Positions 1 through 12,261 of a stretch of 64,000 nt of DNA are shown piece by piece (position 1 is the stretch's first letter; every line of letters begins with the position of its first letter). The notes under the pieces were generated by a model. The model saw nothing but the letters and a program-made list of their open reading frames with translations. It was not told where the DNA came from and did no database searches. The position numbers and the translations under genes are program-made. Where the stretch lies: NCBI GenBank assembly GCA_036971615.1, contig JAYKKR010000002.1:2480001-2544000 (forward strand). Reading direction: 5' to 3'. This stretch comes from Amyloporia xantha (lineage: Eukaryota > Basidiomycota > Agaricomycetes > Polyporales > Adustoporiaceae).

Positions 1-2227
1 ATGTTGCAAGCTATGAAAGCCAAAAGTTTGTCATTTGTGTCACGAATGTCAATCTCTTGCCTAACCAAACAGTAAGATAAGCAATGAGAAAGCTCAAACC
101 ACTTACCCATCCAACAAGTCATGGTCTAGACGCACATAGTCTCCAGCATACACCTTGACACCATCTAAGGTATAAAGCTCATTCACCTAGGAAGTGTACT
201 ATCCTAAGCAAGATGCAAAGAGAACAAGAATGAATGAATACTCACAGATTGTGCCGCGTCTTCAAGAGTATGTGCAATATACGCTTGGCTGGCTTGAAGA
301 TGCTCATTGCTAGTCCATTGACGGTGCGCATCCACATCACCAGTCAGATAAGGAATGTGTCGATTAGCAGGAGCGTCAAAGTTGAAAGGAGTACGTAGAA
401 CATGGTAATTCTGAGAACTTGGATCGGGCGATACAAACTGATTAGCAACAAAGGGAGTCGACGCAAATAGATCATCGTTGTTGTCCGACACTGGATGCTC
501 ACTAGCCTTTTCATCGTCAGAGTCACTCAGAGGAGTAGGCGGACGTGAGATGGAGGAGCCCCCAGTCGCATGGAGCAGATTGCGTCCCATGACATGAAGG
601 GACATCACCTCTGCGGTGTCGTCAACAGGAGAAAGACATGATGCCCATGCAGTGTGATTACGTGTGAGCGACGCAAAGGTTCTTGAAATTGAATTAGATG
701 CAAACATTGAGCAGATTAAGGTGCACGTACCTTTCTTTAATCTGATCAAAGAAAGCGTCAGAGTGGTCAAGATCTCTACAATCTATTTCAGTCGGTAGGC
801 CACACTCCTGCAGTATCGCACTGGAGAATAGAACCGAGACACGAATGGGGATATAACCTCTCAGAAAAGAAACCAGGGGGATTATACGCCTGATGATAAA
901 CTTGCCGATGTTGGTATCTGATTTCAATACTGAGCGAAAAATAATACAGAAGAAAAAATACAAGTTGCTTACCTTTCTGAGGAAATCTGAGTGCAGCGCA
1001 AATGGCTTGGATGACATCATTGTGTTTTCGCCCCATGTCACGTTGCAGACCTCTAGCAGCCATGATCATGAGGAAATAAATTGATCCTGGAAAAGAGCTT
1101 CAATCATTGCCACTAATACATAGGAGATTGCAAACATACCTGCGCTGGCCAAAGCGGCATACTTGTAGCCCAAGGATATCCATGCAGTAAATGTCCCCAG
1201 TGTCGGCACACCTGGATTGCCTTTAATCTTGGAATTGAACAAACACCTGGTCTTCATCTTAGGATCATGGGCCCCAATGCTGGGAGAATATAAGAGGTCA
1301 TGCGATAAATGCCTGATAGATAGAAATTAGAAACTCACCTGTGCACCTTTGCTGCAAGCTCTATCTTGGAAACAGTTGCCAAGAATGAGAGCCCAGTATT
1401 CATGCCCTCAAAGTAATTGACGTGTTTGACCAAGGAGAACAGGTCGTTGGTCACATAGGCACAGCTGCCCTCGTCCAGTCCATGACGACCCTCCACCATG
1501 TTCTTCAGGCTCGACATCCACTGAAGACAATCTGCACTCTCCAGATTGCTCATGGAGCCCAGAGCGAGGCGCGACATGAGCCTCGCAGCCTCCCGACCCA
1601 CCTCCCCTCCTGGAACAGCAGGCTCTGTGTCTGCACGCCAAAGTCGGTGGCCGTCCCATGCCACAGCGTCCTCGTTGTTGTTTTCTGGGACATCTAAGGG
1701 GTCCACTGGGTTCACTGGAGGCAGTGGTGTCCCCCCTCGTGTCGCACAATTGGACTTACGAGGTTTGTGCCTCTTCGGAGGAGGCTCGTCTGGATTGCCT
1801 GCCTCACGAGTGCGCGTGCGGCGAGTATGCATGCCAGCATGCACTTCATCCGGGGCTTCTACTAGGAGTGGAGGCCCCGGAGCCTAGTAGCATAAAGTAG
1901 GAATGTAGTCAGTTGATTTGAGGTGTAATTGGCTGTACGACTTACGACAGTCAGAGTCCCCCTATTCTCCTCTATCTGATTCGCACCATTCTTCTCTAAC
2001 GGATCAGGGCACAGGCTAGGGCCACGGGATGGTGCAGGAGTCAGGTAAGCATGGCTGGTTGACAAAGCAGACACAGAAGCAGAGGTAGAGGTTGCAGCAT
2101 CAAGATGGTCGAGCACAGCAAGCACTGAGGGCGGCAGAGTGTGGCGAGGCTGACTCTGTGCAAAGGTAACCAGAGCTGCAATCTCTGAGTCGGACAACTC
2201 GAAGGAATGCAGGCAGGTGCTAACCAT
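1..2227 (-). CDS. Plavaka-element accessory protein, multi-exon, 3' end outside window
   Basis: I do not recognise the family. The ATG at 2227 opens a reading frame starting MVSTCLHSFELSDSEIAALV. It then runs through at least seven exons joined by clear GT-AG introns: about 2227-1945, 1885-1337, 1270-1140, 1080-980, 905-732, 690-245 and 188-106. It continues past base 1. Exon 2 encodes a basic, proline-rich stretch (PPPKRHKPRKS) and then an alpha-helical segment. The middle exons encode a compact hydrophobic region (CLFNSKIKGNPGVPTLGTFT, then MAARGLQRDMGRKHNDVIQA), and a late exon is acidic and serine-rich. No catalytic motif is obvious. It sits head-to-head with the Plavaka transposase, about 2.1 kb apart, so it is probably the second gene of that element. 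Exon ends are read by eye. Confidence 0.5.
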
Positions 2228-2309
2228 CCTACTAGCTAGAATGCAATGACGATGGCAGAGGTGAACGAGCACGACGACCACGGAGTGGTTGAACGAACAC
2301 AACGCGATC

Positions 2310-2367
2310 GCCTTCCGAAAACGGGTGTGAGTCTGTCGTGACAGACTCACACCCATTTTCAGAAGGC
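2310..2367. repeat. Near-perfect 28 bp inverted repeat
   Basis: The two 28-base arms (2310-2337 and 2340-2367) match with two mismatches around a 2-base loop. The core is GGGTGTGAGTCTGTC. It lies about 85 bases upstream of the accessory-gene start. E1 and E2 carry palindromes of unrelated sequence. Confidence 0.85.
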
Positions 2368-4359
2368 ACCTGTCTCCTCTACAACGCTCGTCCACTTCTG
2401 CTGCCCCGCCGCTCTCTCTGCTATCTTGCCTGGCCCCTAGTTCTCTCCTGGCTACTGCTGTCCCCAACGCTCTCGTCGACAACGCCGGCTCCCCGCTGAC
2501 TTCCTCAAGCTCAACTGCCCGGGGCTATTATCTCTGCTGCAATCACATTCGCTCCGCGCCGACGCGATCTCCTCACCGAGTTGAGGTTGAGGGGAGGTGG
2601 ATAGAACAGGGTTGGCATGAGCAACAACAAGGTGCGTCCCCTGTCCTGCTTCCAGCAATCCTGCTGTACTCACCCCCCGCCAGTTCTTGCCACGGCGCAG
2701 TTGTCGCCCCCTGCACTATCTTGCGCCCGACGCTGTCTGCTTACGCGGACGACGTGCACTCCTCCATTACGCCAATGCTCTCGTGACTCGCCGTTCGCGG
2801 CACACCGACCCCCACTGACATCCTTGCCTCCTCCCCGACGCGCTCTCTCTGAAGCTGAGTCCAACCCGACACTGGCAGCTCCCCACTCCGCCGACGTCGT
2901 CTCTGCTCCCCAACACTTGCAGCTCCTGCCGACACTCACCGACCTCCCATCGCCTGCCGACGTTCTCGCCCCCGCTGCTCTCTTTGCACCCCCGCCCGCA
3001 ATCGTTTTCGCCCCACCGTCGCTCTCGCCCCACCGTTGCGCTCGCTGACGACCTTCTCTCCGCGCCAACCATCCGCGGCTTTCTTTGCTGCCCCACCACA
3101 GTGCAAATGCGCTTCCCAACAGACTGAACAGGGACGTCCGATGAGCGGGCGTCCGGGTACCAGCAGTGATGCTCACCTGACACTGCTCCGGTGAGCGCAG
3201 GTACCCGCTATGCGCGCGGGATACATCTCGCGCATGTCTTGTACACGGCCGATGGCAAGAGCAACGCGAGAGAACCGCGCTGCATAGGTGTACTTCTCAA
3301 GGCATCAGGCGCACGTGCACTGCGAGGAGTTCGTCGTCGGTACATCATATTGAGCATGGGTATATTTCGTTTCTATTCACATGTGCGTCTAACTAATCTT
3401 TGACAGATCCCAGCCTGATCATTATCCCGACCTATGCTGAACACACCCGTAGCCGACGACACCCGCGTGCTGTGCGCTGGCACTAGCACCTCTAGACAGC
3501 GATCCCCATCCCCATCCGCGCGCTTTGCTCATCGAACATCAAGCACGGGGTGCGTAGCCGAAGACAAACAGGCGCATCCATGGTACAAACGCGTACCGCG
3601 CATCGTTACATAGTATGGCAAGACAAGAGTGGGGGCGCGTGAACTGACAGCCAAACGGATGCGTGCCGCTGCCCTCGCTCCCCCTGCGTGGCTTGTTCGC
3701 TGCGCATGGCCCCGGTTCCTCAGACTTCAAGACCATCGGTGCAGCCCACCCCGCACCGCCCGCTGTCCGCTGCAGAACGCTCGTCCGAGCATTGACAGCG
3801 TGTCTCACGGACCAACACTGTCCCTGACGACGACAGCAAGATTGCGCGCGTTGTCGTTCTGGGTCCTGCTGACTCGGACAGCGTGCTTGCTGTCCAGGAC
3901 GCACTCGCACTCGCGCGGCAGAGCGTTCGCGTCCGGCAGGGGGCGGTCTTTCCGATTTGCAGTGCCGCGCATGCTTCGCACTGCCTCGTACTGCGCGGAG
4001 AGGGCGAGGAGTAGGAGCTCCGTGGCATCACAATGAACCATTCTCTCGCGCCCGTGCTGTCATCTCTCGCCCGACGTTGTCTGTGCGTTCCGGATGTTCG
4101 CGCATGTTCGCACCCGTGCTATTCTCAGTGCCCGCCGTCACTGTAGATTGGCTAGGGCCTCTGGTTGTCCGTTCATTCACTCAGATTAATGTTCGTGGAG
4201 CACTCAGCTGTCTATTCCCCCATGGGCTGTCTAATACGAACTAGGATGGATGTGGAGATTATGTAATCTAGTTTGGGTCCATACAGAATGTTATCGCCTC
4301 TTCTATTCCCATCTAGTCTGTGATCCTCCATCCGCGCCATTCAACAAACTCCATCAGCT
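2368..4359. other. Divergent intergenic region of E3
   Basis: No convincing gene. 2450-3060 is a C-rich, low-complexity stretch that is open in several frames. 3154-3207 holds an interrupted inverted repeat (CGGGTACC, GCTCACC / GGTGAGC, GGTACCCG). 3420-4250 is GC-rich with CGCGC runs. The region separates the starts of two divergent genes and presumably holds both promoters. Confidence 0.5.
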
Positions 4360-5469
4360 ATGAATCTCTTTGAAGATGAAAGAATTTGTCCTGCTTGTGG
4401 GCGTAGCTTTTCCACCAAGAAATCATGCAATACTCATATGTCAAAAGCCCAATCCTGTTCTTGGTATCGTCGAGGCAAACTGGCGGATCTGGAACCATTG
4501 GATCTTGACGGAGAAGGCGGGGCAATTGAAGCTTTTGAAGATGAGGAGATCACTGGAGAGCCTTCCTCTGATGAGGAAGATTTAGATGACATTTTAAACG
4601 AGGGCAGGTATCAGGAGCCTTTCCATTTCATTCCACTAGAGAATCTCCCCCCACCACATGAATACGGGATTGGCGAGGCAGGCCCAGGCCCTTCTACCGT
4701 GGCACATAATCACCAGGTCCAACATCGTGCACTCGACGACGATGATTATACACGGGTGGAGGATGAGGATGGGAGTGTGGGGAAGGTCATTTGCATGAAT
4801 GATAACCTTCATAGGCGATGGCATAAGCTGTTCGGTGCGGGAGATGGAGATGCTATGGATGTGGATGAAGACATAGAGGAACCATCTTTCTTCCATCCTT
4901 TTGCATCCGAACTGGATTGGCGCATTGCGAATTGGATGGTCAAGGACAATCCTGGTCACAATGCATTCAATCGGTTACTATCCATTCCTGGGGTAAGTGA
5001 GACATACTCTATTTAACAGTACGAAGGGACTGATGTTGTTTCAGGTCAAGGAGAAACTGGGGCTCTCTTATGACAATACAAGAGCTCTCCACCAAATTGT
5101 CGACAGCATACCTGATAGGGCTGGCCAATGGCATGTCAAACACCTCACATTTCAAGATCGTCCCAATGAGGTTCATACGATACGTTACCACCACATTCTA
5201 GCTGCCATCCGCTCTCTGTGGGGAGACCCTTCGCTCTCAAAATATATCGTATATCGTCCCAAGAAAGTATTCTCCGATGTGTCTAGAGAGAACAGAATAT
5301 ACAATGAGATGTGGACGGGTAGTTGGTGGCATGCAGTACAGGTAAATAGCTATTGGCTCATCGTGTTCTTAATACCTTAATTGATTTCATCTCATAGAGT
5401 CGGTTACCCCATGGGGCTACCTTGGCCCCTCTTATTATTGCTACCGACAAAACCCAGCTCACACAGTTC

Positions 5470-7124
5470 CATCAGGAAAAACCCCTTTGGCCCTAGGTTC
5501 ACCTAGGAGTGACCTAGGCTGCCCTAGGGCACTCAGAGCACCCAGAGTACTCAGAGCACTCAGAGCAACCCAGGTTGCTCTCAGAGAAAAGTTATTTAGG
5601 TTTTGGAACCCAGGTTGACCTGAGTCAGACCTGAGGTCAGTCCTAGGTTGACTCAGGATATACCATATTTCAGTCTCAATATCCTTGGAATCACTTCATT
5701 TCACACTTATGAAAGACAGCATATAAATATATTCAGATATAATACAATACAGATCATGATGTGATACAAATAAATGTAACATATATTTGTGAAATACTAG
5801 AAGGAGAAATATGCAGGGCACTTACCATTCATTACTATCAATACAATATAATAACTTTCAGTCATGAGCTTCAGAAGCAAAACAACAAACTTACTCACAT
5901 TACAATCTCAGACGGAGTTGGAGCATAGGCAGATGGTGAAAAGAATTGTGAAGTTTAAGAACAGCTGAGAGATTGAAGTATGAATGGAAGATCAATATGA
6001 GCTTAGACATGTCCACTCACCAATTGCTACAACTTCTCAGAGAGAGTGAGTGCACACTGAGTACAAGTAATATCTGTCATGCACAGTGATATGTCAGCAT
6101 CAGCTTTGAAAAGATGAGTAGATTTACTTTGTATTGCCACTGTATGGCTATAGCCACTACTTATAAGTAAGACTATAGTTGGAGATGAAGAAAGAAGACA
6201 CACACTTATCGCCTTTCAGGTCAACAGCATCCAACCAGTCCTGTGACGTGTTACTCCTCATGCCAGCCCAGAGATAGCTTACATAGTATAAGTAAGGCAA
6301 CAGACCAGTCTGACCAGATGAGCACCCAGAAGATTAGAGAAAGAGATAAATAGACCAGAGGCAGCCAAAGTAGAAGTGACAGCAGGACAGCAAAGGCAAG
6401 AGTGAAGGAGTTAGAAGAGAAATGAGCGCAGTGACTGCTGTGGAATGAAGACATGGCAGATCATGTGAATGTCATGTGACCTTCCATATAAGGAAGCGTG
6501 CCATGGCATGCTTCCTTATTGGGAAGGTCACATGACCTTCAACCAGTGTATCATAACACGCTCATTTCTTAGATTCAAAGCCTCTGTTACCTTAATATTG
6601 CTCATTCTATCCCTGGCTCTGGTCTTTTGTATCAATTAGAATGTATAAAATACATATTCCAAGTGCTATACTGTGTCAGTACCACCTTACCATTTCTCTT
6701 TTTCAGAGTAACTATTTGTCCACTTGTATTCTCTATAGTGAGAACATTTTAACTCTCAGACATCTTAAGCACAGATTGCTGGTGGAGAAAAATTGTTCTG
6801 TCTTCATACTGCTCATATTCTATGATATATTTGTTAGTAATAGTTTTCACTACTGGTAAAGTGAATGGCTTAGCATTCAATTGACAAACAACTACATTTG
6901 GTGTAAATGGTTGGATACATATATATACCCAACTGTCTGCAATTATTATGACATGGTTCAGGGTGCAAAATTACACAAAATCATTGAGTAAGAGATATGT
7001 CAAAAAATCTCAAAGCCACCCAAGTTGACCTGGGGTAACCTGGGATGACCTGAGACAACCTGAGAAATCTCAGGTCTGCCAGAGTGACCCAGGTGAACCT
7101 AGAGCAAAAGTGTTTTTCCTGATG
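5470..7124 (+). mobile_element. Non-autonomous Plavaka-type element E1
   Basis: The terminal inverted repeats are CATCAGGAAAAAC at 5470 and GTTTTTCCTGATG ending at 7124. A 2-base target duplication TC flanks them (5468-5469 and 7125-7126), and removing the element plus one TC restores the transposase coding sequence. The subterminal zones are full of CAGAGCACCCAGAG, CCTAGG and ACCTGAG-type words. The interior is AT-rich with no supported gene. A long palindrome lies near its middle. Confidence 0.9.
6471..6536. repeat. 66 bp palindrome in E1
   Basis: Two adjacent 33-base arms pair with three mismatches around the centre CCATGG. The outer arms carry GTCATGTGACCTTCC and GGAAGGTCACATGAC. Confidence 0.88.
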
Positions 7125-9280
7125 TCACTGGAGGCAAGTCTGCATATCCAGTCTATCTTACGCTGGGAAATCTTCCAAAATCTGTGCGACGAAAGCCTTC
7201 TCTCCATGCATGTGTCTTGCTGGGGTATCTTTCGGTGGACAAAATCACAAGAGAGAAGCTTACGCAACAGGAACAGCGAGCACGTAATCAACACCTGTTT
7301 CACGAGTCGATGCGGGTCATTTTGGAGCCCTTGTTGGAAGCAGGCAAGCATGGCGTTGAAATGACTGGAGGAGATGGAGCGATGCGAAAGGTGTTTCCCA
7401 TCATTGCTGCTTATGTTGCCGACTACCCAGAGCAATGCTTGGTGACGTGTTCAAAATACGGAACATGTCCCAAGTGTCGCTGTCCTGCTAGCGATCTGGG
7501 AAACCCAAAGGTGCATCCTCTTCGCACGCAAGCTTGGACACTGGAAGTGATTCAGGAGGCGAGGAAAGCTACAGAGAGTGTGGCTCAGTTTCACAAGATA
7601 TGCATGGAGCAAGACGTCTCAGGAAGTGTTTACAAACCTTTCTGGCATGGATTCCCTCACACCAATATTCACCTGTCGATAACCCCCGATGTACTCCACC
7701 AGCTTTATCAAGGCGTCTTCAAGCATCTTGTGAATTGGTGCACACGCATCATGAGCGCTGAAGAATTGGACTATCGTATTCGCTCACTTCCTCCTGCGTA
7801 TGGTGCTCGCCATTTCAAGAATGGCATTTCGGCACTATCTCAGATATCTGGTACAGAGCGAAAGCAGATGGCCAAGATTCTGCTGGGATGTCTTGTCGGA
7901 GTGTTCCCCAAGAAAGTGCTCCTTGCCTGTCGCTCGCTGTTGGACTTCATTTATCTTGCTCAGTACAGCACACACAACGACATTACTCTGGGCTATTTGC
8001 AAGAGGCGTTGGACACGTTTCAAAAAACAAGTCCTATTTCATCGACACCGGCGTACGCGAAGACATGAACATCCCCAAGTTTCATTCTCTCATGCACTAT
8101 ATTCAGTCGATTCGCATGCTGGGCACAACCGACAATTACAACACAGAAATGTTCGAACGTCTGCATATTGACTTTGCAAAGGAGGGCTGGCGTGCTTCCA
8201 ATCACAGAGACGAATTCCCTCAAATGACTCTCTGGCTGTCTCGCCAGGAAAAGATGGCCGCATTCCAGAACTTCATCACCTGGAAGGAGTCTTTGCAACC
8301 ACCTTCAGATGCTCGCCAAACCGCTTTGAAGTCTAAAGGGAGTGGACTGGCTATTTCTTTGCCCAAATTTCCCACTCAGGCCAGGAAACCCATTGCGCAT
8401 ATAGAGGGTCAACACCACGCTCCAGGTTTCTCACTCCGTCTCAAAGAGTATCTTAATTCTTTGCTGCCGCATCCTGTATCCAACAGAAATGCGATTCTAC
8501 ACAGTCTTCCATTTGATCGTCTCGACATCTACCACACTCTCAAATTTCATCCTCCAAATCTTGAAGATGGAGAAGAGGAATGCGATGTCCTCAAGGCAGT
8601 TCCATCCACCAGTCAAAATGCTGGACGTTTTGATACCGCTGTCATTTTGCACAATGAAGATGCCGAATCGACAGGGCTAGAAGGTGAGACACTATACATC
8701 ATTGATATTAACCGATTCTAATCAAGCTTTGAAGGAACACGTATTGGACGGCTTCGAGTTATTTTCAAATTGCCAGAACATCTGGACAATGCAAATGCGC
8801 CATCATTTTGGCCAAAATGTCCGCTGGCCTATGTGGAATGGTATACTAATCTGAAACCGACTGCAGAGCCTGCTCACAATATGTATGTTGTGAAACGGCT
8901 GCTTAGATCAGATGGATCTCTCGTCGGTGCAATTATTCCTCTCACCAGTATCCGTCAGAGCTGTATGTTGATTCCAAACTATGGTAATAAGGCTCAACAG
9001 GACTTGACAAAGGAAAATGTCTTAGATACGTCTTCTAGCTTCTTTTTGAATAGTTGGACGTCTTTGTATACATACAAAACCATCTGGTAATAATATCCTG
9101 CTTTGTAAGACATCGAGAGACCCTCAGAGCAGTTATAGAAGTGCGCATACCTCCCAAAGCACATGAGAGTGACTGAGGCTACTCGCAATCGCTCTGAGCT
9201 AACCTTATGTGCTCTGAGAAATCCGCATTATCTGAGAGTAATCTAGAGTACCCTAGAGAAAAAGTGTTTTTCCTGATGTT

Positions 9281-10961
9281 GTTCCTCTTCGAGTGCCTCC
9301 TTCGCTAGTTTATCCACTAGCTCATTCGGCTCGATTCCTTTGTGGGAAGGTATCCACATAAAGGTTACTGTGCGATCCGGTCGATCGTGTAGGAAAGACC
9401 GGATCGACTGGCAACCGGAAATGGCCGCCATCTGAGATGGCCCCACTACGGGTCGTATTATCTGCTTCAACGCCGCCTTGTTATCAGACAGTATTGTGAT
9501 GTGCTTGACGTCATACTCGGCTTCTCGGGTGATCTCCCGAAGCCCCCGAGCGAGCGCCATCATTTCGGCATCATAGCTGAGGGATTTCCCCCCGCCAAAT
9601 TTGCCACTAGATACCTGGAAAGGCCCATCCATGATAAGCCATGAACTTCCAGATCTGGTACCGTCTTGGTCCGATTTGTATGACCCGTCGGTAAATAGCA
9701 AGCGGCCGAACATATGAGCCTGCTGTGACCGGAACTCCGGCCACCATGACTCATCCATCCACTTGTTAAACTCTGCTGTGTCGTTCTGGGGCAGGATGCC
9801 TTTCCCTTCCAAAAATAACTCAGTCATTTGTGATTGGAACTGATCCAACACTCTAAAGCCGGGCCGTGCCTCTGCATGAAGCGGCGCGAAGTCTTCGGCA
9901 GTTTGACGCCCAATCTCATCAATGTGAGTCAGCGGCGTTACCACTTCCTTCTTCACCTTCTGCAGCGGGAACGGAGCAATGATGTTGGTTTGATTGACCA
10001 CCCAGCCATCGGGCAATATAGCCCGCATTGGGTGTCCTTCGTGGATCCGGCGGGCCCGAAGGGCCGCTTTTTCCATGTATCTGTCCACTTGGAAACGGAC
10101 CGGGACGAGCCCGGCCAGCATCTCCATGGCGCCTATTGGTGTAATTCGGAAGCAACCGGTAATCCACCAGGCCACTCTGGACTGCGCTGTTTGTAGCTCC
10201 TTTTGGATCCACTTGATGTGCTTCCACTTTGGGTTCCACCAAAGTTGGGCGCCATAGAGCATCAACGGGATGACGTGCGCTACATACAAGCACCGTTTGT
10301 TGATTGGGTGGAATCCCCGGGACGAGTTTCCGAGCATCCTGAGGGCGTTGACAGTGCTGGCTGCTTTATTGGCATAGAACCGCACATGTGCTTTGAACGA
10401 CAACTTTGGGTCCAAAAAGAACCCTAGGTACCGCATTGCCACCTTGGGAGAGAGGCGTACTAATTGTCCGTCGATCCGGAGCGCAATGTCCGGGCCAAGG
10501 GGCTGATTCACGTGCCATACTTTCTTCCGGTGATTCCAGAAGTGCATGAGCTCTAATTTGTCCGCCTCGACCCCACACCCTAATCGGTTGAGGTCTTCGA
10601 CGAGCGGGTGAAACATTCCGGCCAATTGGCCGTTGTTATGATCTAGCTGCGTGAGGTCGGATTCCGGAGAAGCCTTTTCCGCAGTCATTATTAGTCCGTC
10701 ATCTACGAAGAACTGGACACTTGTATTACCCAGTTGCAGTTTGTGGGTGGGGGCCCACTTGTGTAGCACAGGTGCGATGTATAACCCAGAAAGAACGGGG
10801 GAGAGGGAAGACCCCTGTCCCGCGCCTACCGAGAAATCCGCTGGGTCCGTGAGGACCCCATTAAAAGCGAACTGGGTGTGACGCCCTTTCATGTAATTCG
10901 CAAAAAATAAACAAGTCTTCTCATCGAAGCCCTGTTTCCGCATGATACCCACTAATGCATC
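9281..10961 (-). pseudogene. LINE 3' half: reverse transcriptase palm and RNase H
   Basis: Reading leftwards from the E2 boundary, the frame begins DALVGIMRKQGFDEK. It then gives the RT motifs GAGQGSSLSPVLSGLY and FVDDGLI (catalytic Asp pair), a thumb/connection region (PLMLYGAQLWW), and a C-terminal RNase H. The four RNase H acids are visible in LFTDGSYK, SYDAEMMAL, LSDNKAAL and ELVDKLAKEA. The frame stays open for about 560 codons. It is the continuation of the RT begun at 19198-20497. The last residues (ALEEEQ) run straight into the right end of E3, so the LINE 3' end must lie left of E3, outside the window. An AP endonuclease-RT-RNase H order is typical of Tad1/I-like fungal LINEs. Confidence 0.9.
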
Positions 10962-12231
10962 ATCATCAGGAAAAACCATATTAGTCCCAGGCTGCTCTAA
11001 GAGCATCCAAGAGCATCCTAGAGACTTCAGAGTATTCAAAGTACTCAGAGTAGCCAGAGTGCTCTTAAACTTAGTTGACATGAGATTTATTTCTCAGAGT
11101 AACCCAGAGTAACCTGAGAGTAGCCTGAGAGTACTCCTAGATGACCCTATGTAGTCTTTTGTTGTCTCTCACACCTCATTATAGTTTGTATCAGAGCACT
11201 CTCAAGGTTACAGTATTATAATGGAATATAGCAGTATATTCGCAAATAATATACACACTAAAGATAATCTAATACTAGCAGCCATAATAATTACGTCCAA
11301 TGTGATAGCTCAAGACAGAAATCTCCACATCACCAAACTAATGGTATTATTCAGTATACAGTAATATAAAATGCAAAGCCAAAAGACGTACACAAGATCT
11401 ATGAAGATATTTTGTTGTGTGGCCAAAATATAAGAGAATCTAATAGAAGAATTCAGGTAAAGTCCAATTAGTTGAAGAAGCAAGACAAGGTACTTACATA
11501 AGTAGTATTGTCACAGTAAACTGAAGCCGAATAGCATGGGCAATAATACTCTAAGAATCAACAAAGCGATCAACAAAGGAATTGAGATAGAAGTGAACAA
11601 CTTACCTGACATCGTCACAATCAGAATCAGTTTTTATCATGTCGCACAAGTCTGTAGATACAATAATTTAGAGCAGCTAAGAAATGAGGAGCAAATGAAC
11701 GACTTACATGTTAGGAGTATGTATTCTCATCAAAATTCGAAATTATAGATGACGACTCACCATCCTTTACAAGTTTTACAAAAGCATGCATTCATGCACA
11801 GTGCATGTCATATCTATTAAATGTAATGGACATGTCAGCCTGAAAGGGTATTATGGACAAACTTACATTGCTTTGCTGTCGCATGATGACAGCCAACAGC
11901 CAACCTTCAATGTTGGTGATTTGGATTGTGATTAGAGATAGAAATAGTGTCAGTTATTCATAGATACAAATAAGAATAGGAAGAAGATATGTACTTACCT
12001 GTGTCCACAATTTCTAACGACCCATATGCTCTGCCAGCACATCACCATACCTGAGGCAAATCCAGCCAGAGAGATGGCCACAGATTAGAAGTCACCAGAT
12101 ACAGCCCAGAGATGAGAAGAACAATCAATGAGTGAACAGAAACAAGCAGAAATGTGAAGTGGCATGAAAGAAGACGACACAGAGTGATAGTGGAGGAAGA
12201 TGAGAGAGAACAACCATGAGTGCCTAATTTG

Positions 12232-12261
12232 GGTGTCAGTTTGACGCGCCAAACTGACACC
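12232..12261. repeat. Palindrome in E2
   Basis: Perfect 12-base arms GGTGTCAGTTTG / CAAACTGACACC around ACGCGC. All three Plavaka-type copies carry an internal palindrome. Confidence 0.8.

Larger units (their letters stand above)
4360..9090 (+). pseudogene. Plavaka transposase, split by E1 and frameshifted
   Basis: This is the DNA transposase of the Plavaka family, which occurs in basidiomycete genomes and is placed near CACTA elements. Exon 1 (4360-4992) starts with a C2H2-like finger (ICPACGRSF...H...C) and an acidic linker. Exon 2 is 5045-5341. Exon 3 starts at 5398 and reads TLAPLIIATDKTQLTQF, then E1 interrupts it at 5469. The reading resumes at 7127 with TGGKSAYPVYLTLGN, followed by the family hallmarks PIIAAYVADYPEQCLV, CPKCRCP, PFWHGFPHTNIHLSITPDVL, LHQLYQGVFKHLVNW, GTTDNYNTEMFERLHIDFAK and FPQMTLWLSRQEK. 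A one-base loss in an A-run near 8025 shifts the frame. A final intron after about 8681 leads to the C-terminal exon (PLAYVEWYT, SCMLIPNYG), which ends at 9090. Without E1 and the frameshift it would be a normal-length transposase. Confidence 0.88.
1..9278 (+). mobile_element. Plavaka (CACTA-like) transposon E3, right part
   Basis: This is the only Plavaka-family copy here with a transposase gene. Its right end is the terminal repeat GTGTTTTTCCTGATG (9264-9278), preceded by about 160 bases rich in CTCAGAG, CTGAGAG and CCTAGAG words. The same terminus and subterminal words end E1 and E2. The left end is not visible and should lie before base 1. On the right, E3 abuts the 3' part of a LINE at TT (9279-9280), the expected 2-base target duplication. 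Inside are two divergent genes: an accessory gene (minus) and the Plavaka transposase (plus). Assigning the whole block to one element is inference from the shared right end. Confidence 0.65.

Noticed and set aside
2617..4244. Several 70-170 residue frames between the two Plavaka-element genes
   Set aside because: Overlapping frames on both strands in C-rich sequence, with no conserved motif.
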